Source: JALYNX01 sp040905925
GTDB lineage: Bacteria > Actinomycetota > Acidimicrobiia > Spongiisociales > ZC4RG35
Assembly: GCA_040905925.1 (NCBI GenBank)
Contig: JBBDQO010000122.1
Coordinates: 1-16,901 of the forward strand
Direction: 5' to 3'
Length of the DNA: 16,901 bases
A model generated the notes under the pieces. It was not told the DNA's origin. It saw only the letters and a list, made by a program, of their open reading frames with translations, and did not search any database. The position numbers were made by a program, and so were the translations under genes. Of this stretch, positions 1-6,388 are shown piece after piece; the stretch's first letter is position 1, and each line of letters starts with the position of its first letter.

Positions 1-62
1 GGCCCAGAGTGTGGGCCTGTCGGTCACGGCCCAGCGAGGCTGACTATCGCCTCCCTATTTCA

Positions 63-191
63 TTACTTCTTCGGGGTTCGCTTCGGCACCTTCACGGTCT
101 CGGTAACCGTGGTCGCCGGACTGGACTTCGCCTTCTTCGGGCTAACGAACCGTCCGGTCTTTGCCGAGCGAGTCACCTTCCTGACTGCCAT
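63..191 (-). CDS. small conserved basic protein of unknown function (42 aa)
   Basis: The 42-residue product begins MAVRKVTRSAKTGRFVS and continues with the block TTVTETVK and a Lys/Pro-rich end. This layout (VTRSAKTGRFV then TTVTE) is recalled from a family of very small basic hypothetical proteins found across many bacteria; no function is known to me. There are no membrane segments or cysteines. The reading frame is open further upstream, but the ATG at 191 is chosen because the homology-like block starts there and the upstream translation is arginine-rich and unlike the family. The Shine-Dalgarno match is weak. Its 5' side faces structured repeat copy 1 about 100 nt away. DNA- or RNA-binding is possible from the charge but is only a guess. 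Confidence 0.6.
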   Translation of the reverse strand: MAVRKVTRSAKTGRFVSPKKAKSSPATTVTETVKVPKRTPKK

Positions 192-290
192 AAAGGAAAG
201 CCTACGAGTGCCCGTGCGTCTGCTCAATGACCTGGAAGCTTCTGCCTGCCATGCGAGCGCGACTTCGGTGGTTGAGGCTACGCTCGTGAT

Positions 291-375
291 GCGGGGATTC
301 GTCGCTGCACGACGCCCGCACGCGAGAACCCTCGGCCGTCGAATCACTGCAAGACCAGGCGAGCGAGGGGTTTCG
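291..375. repeat. structured two-hairpin repeat, copy 1
   Basis: Hairpin I has stems GCGGG/CCCGC (291-295 with 315-319) and CGTCG/CGACG (300-304 with 310-314). Hairpin II is long: GCGAGAACCCTCG (322-334) opposes CGAGGGGTTTCG (364-375), with a mismatch, a G-U pair and a bulge. An inner CGTC/GGCG stem follows, closed by the loop GAATCACTGCAAGACCA. A second copy lies at 2597-2684 in the same orientation. Positions 335-371 match that copy at all but one base, and differences elsewhere mostly keep pairing. It ends 24 nt beyond the stop of the nuclease gene and is followed on the + strand by a T-rich tract, so a terminator role is possible. A small RNA or a recombination substrate are alternatives. 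Confidence 0.7.
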
Positions 376-398
376 GTTTTTCGGCGGGACTGGCTGCG

Positions 399-1130
399 CT
401 AGTCGTCGTTCTCCTCGCCCCAGCCATCGGCTTCCTCAATCCCGGCCTCCTGGTCTGTGAGCCAGTCTTCCATCCACTCAATGACAGCGGTCGCCCGTTC
501 CAGTACCTGCTCCAACGTGTCGGCCGAGCTGAAATGCTCGAAATCGGGAGTCGGCATGGGAACAGGTAGCTGCCCCGCTCGCGCACGCGCCGTTGACGTC
601 TCAGCGGCGCTGACAATCCCTAGCCTCGACATGACTCCGGACTTGTCTCGCACACCGCGCCGCGTTGTGAATGAGCCAGACGTAGGAGTGCTCTTGACGT
701 TGATCATCAGTCGGAAGGCCCTGACAGTCAGATCGGCGAGAGTTCTGTGTGCTGCTTCCAGTCTTACGTTGTTGAACGCGGTCACAGTGGCCTGCTCAAG
801 TTCTGCCAGCGTGCTTACGGTGACGTTGGCCGACGTGGCCGCCTCGTATGCTCCGCTCTGAAAACCTTTCTCGTTGAGGATGACGCCTCGATCCGCTCCA
901 ATGTCTTCGACAATGGTCCTCAGGGCGAGCACCTTCTCCTTTGGAACCTTGGTGTTCCAGTCCTTGCATTCGATGACCCACCGGGTGACAACTCCGAGTC
1001 GGTCTGTAAGCGCCCACACGTCGAGCTTGTGTTTCGTGCGCACCCCTTGCACGACAGCGCCAGGCTCAACGGTCCAGCCACGATCCGAGAAGAATCTGGC
1101 TACCTCTTCCTCGTAATCACGCCAGGCCAC
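399..1130 (-). CDS. Mrr-like restriction endonuclease, PD-(D/E)XK fold
   Basis: The 243-residue protein starts with a helix rich in acidic residues (DYEEEVARFF), then carries the catalytic layout D37 (KLDVWA) and E54-C-K56 (WVIECKD). This is the D...ExK signature of the Mrr_cat/type IV restriction endonuclease-like family, which cleaves DNA, often modified DNA. The segment to about residue 120 fits the nuclease core; the C-terminal half (about 125-243) has no recognised domain and ends strongly acidic. The GTG at 1130 is the first possible start, since a stop codon lies 15 codons upstream in frame; no clear Shine-Dalgarno is visible. No partner methyltransferase is adjacent in the same operon. 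It is divergent from the secreted-protein gene across a 417-nt gap. Role in defence is inferred. Confidence 0.8.
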   Translation of the reverse strand: MAWRDYEEEVARFFSDRGWTVEPGAVVQGVRTKHKLDVWALTDRLGVVTRWVIECKDWNTKVPKEKVLALRTIVEDIGADRGVILNEKGFQSGAYEAATSANVTVSTLAELEQATVTAFNNVRLEAAHRTLADLTVRAFRLMINVKSTPTSGSFTTRRGVRDKSGVMSRLGIVSAAETSTARARAGQLPVPMPTPDFEHFSSADTLEQVLERATAVIEWMEDWLTDQEAGIEEADGWGEENDD

Positions 1131-1162
1131 AACCGGCAGGCTATTAGACGTGAAGGCGAGTT

Positions 1163-1179
1163 CCTACCGTCTTGGTAGG
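1163..1179. promoter_or_regulatory. inverted repeat upstream of the nuclease gene, possible operator
   Basis: CCTACC (1163-1168) and GGTAGG (1174-1179) are perfect 6-bp arms around a 5-nt spacer. The element ends 32 nt upstream of the GTG start of the nuclease, where a repressor site or leader hairpin could act. Two 6-bp arms can occur by chance, so the regulatory role is only suggested. Confidence 0.3.
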
Positions 1180-1536
1180 TTCCAGCGCAGTGGCTGGCGA
1201 CTACTTCGACGGACAGAATGAGGAACCGGATGCTCCTCATATGGGCGATTGCCACTAGGCGGCAGTTGGAACGTTGGGAGCCGTTAGTCAGGGATCACAT
1301 CCGAGCCGTGCTGTCGGATGATCCTCCATCGGAGGCGGGGATTTGGGACGCGAGCATTGAGCATCAACCTCGTCGAGCAGGTACGAACGACCGTTCTTGA
1401 ACGTGATCCAAGCTTCGCCCGTTTTGTCCCCATCGAGTGGTCGGACGACTAATCAACTGACGAACGTCCCGAGCCTGACAATACTCCGCGGATGCCGCGC
1501 CTGTCCTTGGTGGGTAGGGTCGGATCGACCGACGAG

Positions 1537-1542
1537 AGGAGA
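1537..1542 (+). promoter_or_regulatory. ribosome binding site of the secreted repeat protein
   Basis: AGGAGA lies 5 nt before the ATG at 1548, a near-consensus Shine-Dalgarno. It fixes this start, which also gives a proper signal peptide. Confidence 0.65.
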
Positions 1543-1547
1543 GACCT

Positions 1548-2552
1548 ATGCGTCGTCGTGCTGCCGCCGTCACTCTGACGGCATTTACCCTCCTTCTGGG
1601 AGCCGCTGCCCCAGCCATTGCTCAGGAGGGCTCTGTTGGGATCGTGGACACCTCGACCGGGGAGTGGTACCTACTCGATCTCGCGGGGAACACCACCAAG
1701 TTCTTCTACGGCGACCCCGGCGACCTCCCGATGGTCGGTGACTGGGATTGTGACGGTGATGAAACACCTGGTCTCTACCGCCAGTCCGACGGTTTCGTCT
1801 ACCTGCGGAACTCGAACACTCAGGGGGCCGCCGACATTCGTTTCTTCTTCGGCGACCCGGGCGACGTACCCCTCGCTGGCGACTTCAACGGGGACGGTTG
1901 CGACACGGTCTCGATCTACCGGCCGTCCGAATCCCGCGTATTCGTCATCAACGAGCTAGGGGCGAACGACGGTGGGTTAGGCGCTGCCGACTTCTCCTAC
2001 GTCTTCGGCAACCCGGGCGACAATCCATTCGTGGGCGACTTCGATGACGACCTCGTCGACGAGGTCGGATTGCATCGTGAGTCAACGGGGTTCGTCTACT
2101 TCCGCCTCACGCATACCCAAGGGAACGCCGACGCCGAGTTCTTCTTCGGCGATCCCGGCGACAAGATCGTGGCGGCCGAGTGGGCGAGACGAGGCGGCCC
2201 TGGGCCGGAGACAGTCGGACTGTTCCGGCCGTCGACGTGCACCATCTTCCTCCGGTACACGAATTCCCAGGGCGTGGCCGACGAGACGTTGAGCTACGGC
2301 CTGCCGACCGGCCTTCCGGTGGCGGGCAACTTCGGCCTTCTCCCAGGGGGCGGCACTGCGCCGCCTGGATGCCCTCCGCCGCCACCCGCAGCACCGACGC
2401 CGCCCCCGCCGCCCCCACCGGGCCAGCTGTACGACAACTGCACTGAAGTGTGGAATGCGATTGGTCGCCCGATCTACGCTGGTGAGCCGGGCTATGGGTC
2501 GCACCTAGACCGTGACGGCGACGGCGTCGGTTGCGAGACCGACCCGCGGTGA
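1548..2552 (+). CDS. secreted repeat protein with proline-rich linker and C-terminal excalibur calcium-binding domain
   Basis: The 334-residue product opens with a classical signal peptide (MRRR, hydrophobic stretch, AIA before Q26). Residues about 30-262 are four to five repeats of about 50 residues, each with a G-D/N-P-G-D turn (55-59, 102-106, 154-158, 201-205), then GDF/GDW with acidic loops and an aromatic strand ending NTQG or similar. This resembles the FG-GAP/VCBS-like repeats of extracellular beta-propellers. A proline tract (about 275-292) links to an excalibur domain at 294-333: two cysteines and the loop DRDGDGVGCE, an EF-hand-like calcium site. It is probably extracellular or wall-associated; ligand and role are unknown. 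The gene is alone on its strand, divergent from the nuclease, and repeat copy 2 begins 45 nt after its stop. Confidence 0.8.
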   Translation: MRRRAAAVTLTAFTLLLGAAAPAIAQEGSVGIVDTSTGEWYLLDLAGNTTKFFYGDPGDLPMVGDWDCDGDETPGLYRQSDGFVYLRNSNTQGAADIRFFFGDPGDVPLAGDFNGDGCDTVSIYRPSESRVFVINELGANDGGLGAADFSYVFGNPGDNPFVGDFDDDLVDEVGLHRESTGFVYFRLTHTQGNADAEFFFGDPGDKIVAAEWARRGGPGPETVGLFRPSTCTIFLRYTNSQGVADETLSYGLPTGLPVAGNFGLLPGGGTAPPGCPPPPPAAPTPPPPPPPGQLYDNCTEVWNAIGRPIYAGEPGYGSHLDRDGDGVGCETDPR

Positions 2553-2596
2553 GCTGCAACCGACACTGGAAGCAGCCGAACGCGTAGCCTGAGCTT

Positions 2597-2684
2597 GCGG
2601 GAATCGTCGCCACACGACAACCCGCATAGCGAGACCCCTCCGCCGTCGAATCACTGCAAGACCAGACGAGCGAGGGGTCTTCGC
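2597..2684. repeat. structured two-hairpin repeat, copy 2
   Basis: Hairpin I pairs GCGGG (2597-2601) with CCCGC (2621-2625) and GTCG with CGAC inside it. Hairpin II pairs GCGAGACCCCTC (2629-2640) with GAGGGGTCTTCGC (2672-2684): twelve pairs with one bulged T. A symmetrical internal loop, the inner stem CGTC/GACG (2644-2647 with 2664-2667) and the 17-nt loop GAATCACTGCAAGACCA follow. Compared with copy 1, an A-T pair becomes C-G in hairpin II and a G-U becomes A-U in the inner stem, while the terminal loop is unchanged. It starts 45 nt after the secreted-protein stop and is in the same orientation as copy 1. Confidence 0.7.
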
Positions 2685-2820
2685 ACTCCGGTTCAGTCCT
2701 CGACTGGTCTTCCGTCGATGCTTGATCAATCGCCCATCCGGGCCGTAGCAACGGACTTCTGCAACCCCTCAGCTCACTTCACCAATGTGCACCTCCGCGG
2801 ATGCCGACTTGTCGCGTCAG

Positions 2821-2841
2821 CAGCGGATAGTCAATCCGCTG
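2821..2841. repeat. 21-bp palindrome A (8-bp arms), downstream of the methyltransferase gene
   Basis: CAGCGGAT (2821-2828), 5-nt spacer, ATCCGCTG (2834-2841). The same arms and the same spacer length recur at 5470-5490 on the other side of the methyltransferase gene; only the spacer bases differ. It lies 73 nt past the methyltransferase stop. It may be a transcription end, a protein binding site or a recombination site; there is no U-tract on either side. Confidence 0.6.
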
Positions 2842-2913
2842 TCACGTGGAAAGTCCCTGGTCAGAACCTCAGCATTGAGGCATTGCAAACAGGAGGCAAA
2901 CCGTCGGGTTCCT

Positions 2914-5241
2914 TCACTCAGGGAGCTTCACCGTCCGGACCGCGGCATCGATTCTCTGGTTAAGAGCAGCCCAGGAAGGTGGCGTTTGGCCGGCGAATGC
3001 TGAGTAGATCCGCAGCAAGTCCTCGTAGAACAGCCAGCCGATCTTGTTCTCCATGTACAACGGATGACCGATGTAGTGGGAGTCCTTAAGAATCGAGGCC
3101 AGCTTGGCCTGCCTCTTGCGAGGAATCACCACGACGAGCCGGCCTGCCATGCTGGAGTCTGCGGTCAGCAACTCAAGAAAACGATCGATGGCGCTTGTGA
3201 TTGTTGTTGACGCCTCAATTTCAAAGGCATAGAGGAAACGACCGGCTGGATGGTCCATAAAGATGCAGTCGATCTGTTCGACCTTGGACCTTGACCACTT
3301 CTTCTCGTCACGAGGCAGCAAGGCGCTCAGGTCCCCGAGCCTCTCGCCATTGATGACACTTGGTTGCTCGTTCTTTCCTACGTGAACTACCACCTTCGCC
3401 GAGCTGGCGAGTTTCGCCAGCCGGTAGATCATCTCATCGTGACTGACTTCCCCAACGTTCGACAAAGGAGGTATGGCGGCCGGATCGTCGAAGCTCCAGT
3501 TTGTCTGCCCTGATTCGTGCTCATTGAGTTGCCAATGCAGATTGTTCGGCGAATACGCGATGCTCCTTAGGACGTCAAGAACAGATTCCTCGGAGGGCTG
3601 CTTGCCATTAACGAGGTTTGGAATCACGTTGAGAATGATGTCGTCGAAGGTCGCATGACCACCTTCCCGAGAAACACTCTTCAGGTAGTCAGTGAGATAG
3701 AAGCGGATTCTCTCGTCGAGGGCGATATAGCTGCCAACCTTGACATTCGGCCTGATATGCCAACGCTCATCCGCGGTCGAGTAGTCGAACTCAGCGCTCA
3801 GTAGCGCCGAGAGGTCGGGTATTTTCTTCCTCACCTCACCGAGTCGGCCACCTTCAAGAAGCACCGGGATGAGAGTGTGATAGATCTCCTCTGTGGTCGC
3901 GCCGTTCCGCTTCACGATCGCCAATTCGGCCGTGTTCTGAATCAATCTGACAACGTCGGGTCCCACCGATGAGATGGCTATAGATTGTGGATTGCTGACC
4001 TTCCGAAAGTTGAGAATCAACTCACCACTAAGAACGGTCAGCGGATTCTTTCTCTTATGCATGCTCGGGCTGTAAGCGCGCTGAACAGTGGTGTTCACGT
4101 ATTCGAAGCCGGCGTCCTGTGCGGCTGTGACCAGTGCCTCCCAGAAAACCGTGTCCTTGTGGGCAAACACGATCGACATCCAGCGATCCCACTTGAGCAC
4201 CCGAAACATTTCCTTGATGGACTCGCTGAGAAGGTCGAGGTATGAATCGCGGCTCTTGTCGAGGCTGCCACCTTCGATGACCTCCAGCTCTCGACTCTCG
4301 TCGGATATCTCGAAGCGGAGCCATGCGTTCCACATTGTCGACAGATCGAGGTACTCGATATGCGCGCCGTACGGCGGGTCAGTGAAGATGTAGTCAACCG
4401 ACTCATCGGCGACCTCTCCTCGAAGGTCGGTCGCAGAGCCTTCAATGATCCGAGCAGTGGTCGTCGGGTCGTAGAAGTCATCAATGAGAAGATTGGTTTC
4501 TTGCTTTGCCTTCAGCCAGCCCCGGTAGCGCAGATCGAACTGCTCCCAGACATTCAGTTCGACCGTTCTCTCGGGCACCCAATACCTGTAAACGCGGAAG
4601 ATCCCACTATCGCCTCGGCTTTCCTTACGGCCCTGTGTCGAACTGAAAGTCAGGTTCGTCTTGGTCAGGGTCGCTGAGAACACGAGCCTCATAAGGTCGC
4701 GGACGGTTCGGTCGGGGATCTTCTCAATCTCATAAAGGAGGATCGAAAGGGCGATCAAGGACCGGCGATGGAAGCATTGCTCGACCGTCTCAACGTCAGC
4801 ATTCTTCGGAAGCGGCACTCCCTTTGGGTACCAGTAAGGAATCTCCATCTCATCAATCTCAGAATCCGACAGTTCGTACAGTGAGAGAATCCGAACCTGA
4901 CAGCCCTCACTGATCGAGTCGAAGGCCGATCGCAAGGCGGGCTCGGCAACCGGCGACACAGCGATGCCCCACGCGATGAAGTTCGCCAGCGGCGCGATAT
5001 CCACATGAATGGCGTTTCGACGGAGCACCAGAGCCTCCACGAACGTGATCCCCGATCCTCCATAAGGATCGAGCACCGTGTCTCCTGGTTGGGAGAATCG
5101 CTCGATGTAGGCCTGCACCATGTTCCACGCCCGCTTCGTGAAATACGAGTGCGAGCCGTTATGGCGTCTCGCTTCCTGCTTGCGGGGTGCGATCGGCTCG
5201 CGTATCGGCTCGATGGCGGGCCTCAAGTCGCTACTGCCCAT
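2914..5241 (-). CDS. N4/N6-type DNA methyltransferase with C-terminal PD-(D/E)XK-like region
   Basis: A 775-residue protein. The AdoMet-binding motif I is LDPYGGSG (57-64), followed by HVDIAPLA (79-86). The catalytic motif IV is TDPPY (287-291), typical of amino-methyltransferases acting on adenine N6 or cytosine N4. The roughly 200 residues between them are an unusually large insertion, perhaps target recognition. After residue about 420 the protein continues for 350 residues, far longer than a plain methyltransferase. Residues 656-700 read QIDCIF ... YAFEIEAS (D658, E674, E676) then a helical segment and VVVIP, resembling the D...ExE core of a PD-(D/E)XK nuclease-like domain. No canonical ExK lysine is present, so it may be an inactive or binding version. 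The ATG at 5241 is preceded by AAAGG and a TATAAC box. Recognition sequence unknown. Confidence 0.8.
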   Translation of the reverse strand: MGSSDLRPAIEPIREPIAPRKQEARRHNGSHSYFTKRAWNMVQAYIERFSQPGDTVLDPYGGSGITFVEALVLRRNAIHVDIAPLANFIAWGIAVSPVAEPALRSAFDSISEGCQVRILSLYELSDSEIDEMEIPYWYPKGVPLPKNADVETVEQCFHRRSLIALSILLYEIEKIPDRTVRDLMRLVFSATLTKTNLTFSSTQGRKESRGDSGIFRVYRYWVPERTVELNVWEQFDLRYRGWLKAKQETNLLIDDFYDPTTTARIIEGSATDLRGEVADESVDYIFTDPPYGAHIEYLDLSTMWNAWLRFEISDESRELEVIEGGSLDKSRDSYLDLLSESIKEMFRVLKWDRWMSIVFAHKDTVFWEALVTAAQDAGFEYVNTTVQRAYSPSMHKRKNPLTVLSGELILNFRKVSNPQSIAISSVGPDVVRLIQNTAELAIVKRNGATTEEIYHTLIPVLLEGGRLGEVRKKIPDLSALLSAEFDYSTADERWHIRPNVKVGSYIALDERIRFYLTDYLKSVSREGGHATFDDIILNVIPNLVNGKQPSEESVLDVLRSIAYSPNNLHWQLNEHESGQTNWSFDDPAAIPPLSNVGEVSHDEMIYRLAKLASSAKVVVHVGKNEQPSVINGERLGDLSALLPRDEKKWSRSKVEQIDCIFMDHPAGRFLYAFEIEASTTITSAIDRFLELLTADSSMAGRLVVVIPRKRQAKLASILKDSHYIGHPLYMENKIGWLFYEDLLRIYSAFAGQTPPSWAALNQRIDAAVRTVKLPE

Positions 5242-5249
5242 ACCTTTAC

Positions 5250-5255
5250 GTTATA
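5250..5255 (-). promoter_or_regulatory. possible -10 box of the methyltransferase gene
   Basis: On the - strand TATAAC lies 8 nt before the ATG at 5241. That spacing would give an almost leaderless transcript, a common arrangement in actinobacteria. No good -35 element is visible, so this is tentative. Confidence 0.35.
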
Positions 5256-5469
5256 GGAGGCTCGCGCCCAGCCGTGGTTTCGCGTTCGGTGAATTCGAAT
5301 CTCGCCCACCCAGTGGCTCGTCGCGAGCGTCGACAGTTGAGGGAGTCAGTGCCGCTCCATCCGCGGCCACCGACGGGCGGATTGCCCAGTCTTGGGGGCG
5401 CTGAGGCCGGTTTGCACCCGGTTTGCTAAGCGTCAGAAAGTCCAACGATTACAGGGTGTTTCCGGGAGT

Positions 5470-5490
5470 CAGCGGATTCGTTATCCGCTG
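5470..5490. repeat. 21-bp palindrome B (8-bp arms), upstream of the methyltransferase gene
   Basis: CAGCGGAT (5470-5477), spacer TCGTT, ATCCGCTG (5483-5490). The arms are identical to palindrome A at 2821-2841. It lies 229 nt upstream of the methyltransferase ATG and 145 nt downstream of the membrane protein stop, so each palindrome sits 3' of a minus-strand gene. Confidence 0.6.
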
Positions 5491-5554
5491 GGTGGCGGTC
5501 CGGGGGTAGGGCGCGGACTGGGGTCAGGAGGCTGTGGTCGAGTTCCGTCCCGTC

Positions 5555-5615
5555 TCTCCAGCCGCCGAGGATCTGGTGGGGGTGCCTTCTCCGGCCGCCG
5601 AGGATCTGGTGGAGG
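5555..5615. repeat. two-copy tandem direct repeat, 33-bp period
   Basis: Positions 5555-5582 and 5588-5615 match over 28 bp with two differences; the shared core is GCCGCCGAGGATCTGGTGG. The second copy ends 20 nt from the stop of the membrane protein gene. The 33-bp period is a multiple of three, but no convincing protein uses it on either strand. It is probably a local duplication. Confidence 0.5.
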
Positions 5616-5635
5616 GTTCTTCGGGTCCTCTGGCA

Positions 5636-6115
5636 TCAGAGGACTCCTCCGAGTTCGGCGAGAAGCACGACGATCCCAACTCCGACGGTGACAGTTGCGA
5701 ACCGGAGGCCTGTAAACAAGAGGTCGACCTGCCGTTCGTTCTCTTCGACCCATCCGGCCATGTACGTAGCTAAGTACTCCTTCGACATGTCAGGTGGTAA
5801 CGGAAGGTAATGATCGAGGAGATCCTTCGGCTCCGGGCTGAAAAGGAGCTTCGGTTTCCCCGATGGAGTCAGCACCCAAAGGGCACAAAGAATCCCGAAG
5901 GCAATAGAGACGCTGCCGATCCAGAACGAGTCGCCGAGATCGCCCCTCTCAAGGATCGAACCCCCGAGGAAAGAGAGAGCGAAGGCAGCAACGGCGAGGG
6001 TTATTCCAGCGCGGCCTCGGGCCTCGACGAGTTTCGATTCCTGTCGGCGGAGGAGTTCACGTACTTCGGAGTAGACCAGGTCGACCGACCTCTCTGGAAT
6101 GGTCCCCTGTTCCAC
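5636..6115 (-). CDS. uncharacterised three-helix membrane protein
   Basis: The predicted 159-residue product starts with an amphipathic, charged helix (SEVRELLRRQESKLVEARGRAG), then two hydrophobic helices (GITLAVAAFALSFLGGSIL and FWIGSVSIAFGILCALWVL). A soluble stretch of about 60 residues follows, with a charged ENERQ segment, then a last hydrophobic helix to the C terminus. This general plan recalls small membrane effectors of phage-defence operons such as SLATT or Pycsar-TM proteins, but I cannot assign it to a family. The start is uncertain: the frame is open to a TTG at 6244, but its first ~43 residues look non-coding, so the GTG at 6115 with AGGGG just before it is preferred. It is co-oriented with the methyltransferase, 394 nt upstream of it. 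Confidence 0.6.
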   Translation of the reverse strand: MEQGTIPERSVDLVYSEVRELLRRQESKLVEARGRAGITLAVAAFALSFLGGSILERGDLGDSFWIGSVSIAFGILCALWVLTPSGKPKLLFSPEPKDLLDHYLPLPPDMSKEYLATYMAGWVEENERQVDLLFTGLRFATVTVGVGIVVLLAELGGVL

Positions 6116-6388
6116 AACCCCTGAGGGTAACTCTTTGAGGCTCAGGCCCTGGGGGTTTGGCCTCGCCCTTGTCGCCTGGCAGTCGGGCACTCGCCACTCT
6201 TTAGAACCACGAGGATGCCCCAGATGTGAGCGGCCGGGGAGCAATGACTAACCAGTCGTCCATCGGCCGCTATGGCGGGAAACGGCCGTTCTAGGGGCTG
6301 TGGTGACCGTCTGTGGACTCTGAAAAGCGATACCCAACCGCAGCGGACGCTGTAATGTTGCGTCCAGGGTGCCCTAAGGATTGGTTAC

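Larger units (their letters stand above)
1131..1547. other. divergent intergenic region (417 nt)
   Basis: This stretch separates the divergent nuclease and secreted-protein genes and should hold both promoters. It contains an inverted repeat at 1163-1179 just upstream of the nuclease start and a good ribosome binding site before 1548. A 60-codon open frame at 1218-1400 (+) lacks a ribosome binding site and family resemblance and is not called. No RNA gene or convincing -35/-10 pair was recognised. Confidence 0.6.
2553..2913. other. convergent intergenic region (361 nt)
   Basis: This gap lies between the 3' ends of the secreted-protein gene (+) and the methyltransferase gene (-). It holds structured repeat copy 2 (2597-2684) and palindrome A (2821-2841). 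The open frames crossing it show no recognisable protein features. No T-tract follows either hairpin, so neither is a canonical intrinsic terminator. Confidence 0.6.
5242..5635. other. gene-poor region between membrane protein and methyltransferase (394 nt)
   Basis: No gene is called. It contains a TATAAC box at 5250-5255 near the methyltransferase start, a tRNA-3'-end-like string at about 5290-5313, palindrome B (5470-5490) and a tandem direct repeat (5555-5615). Open frames on both strands here are Gly/Arg/Pro-biased and look like shadows. A 6-bp hairpin at 5627-5642 overlaps the stop codon of the membrane protein gene, but no T-run follows. Confidence 0.6.

Noticed and set aside
1..17. Perfect hairpin GGCCCA-GAGTG-TGGGCC at the left edge
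   Set aside because: It could be part of a terminator for the small basic-protein gene, but it lies at the window edge, 46 nt beyond the stop, and nothing after it can be seen.
1218..1400. 60-codon open frame (+) in the nuclease/secreted-protein gap
   Set aside because: No Shine-Dalgarno, no recognised family features and a basic composition like nearby shadow frames; it could be a real small gene but is not supported.
291..2684. Structured repeats as integron attC sites bounding a cassette
   Set aside because: The required core pair (RYYYAAC and GTTRRRY) is not present at the ends of either copy, and the enclosed genes are divergent with their own promoters.
6116..6244. Extension of the membrane protein to a TTG at 6244
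   Set aside because: The added residues are Pro/Arg/Gly-rich without structure and lack a Shine-Dalgarno; the GTG at 6115 is preferred, though this start remains uncertain.
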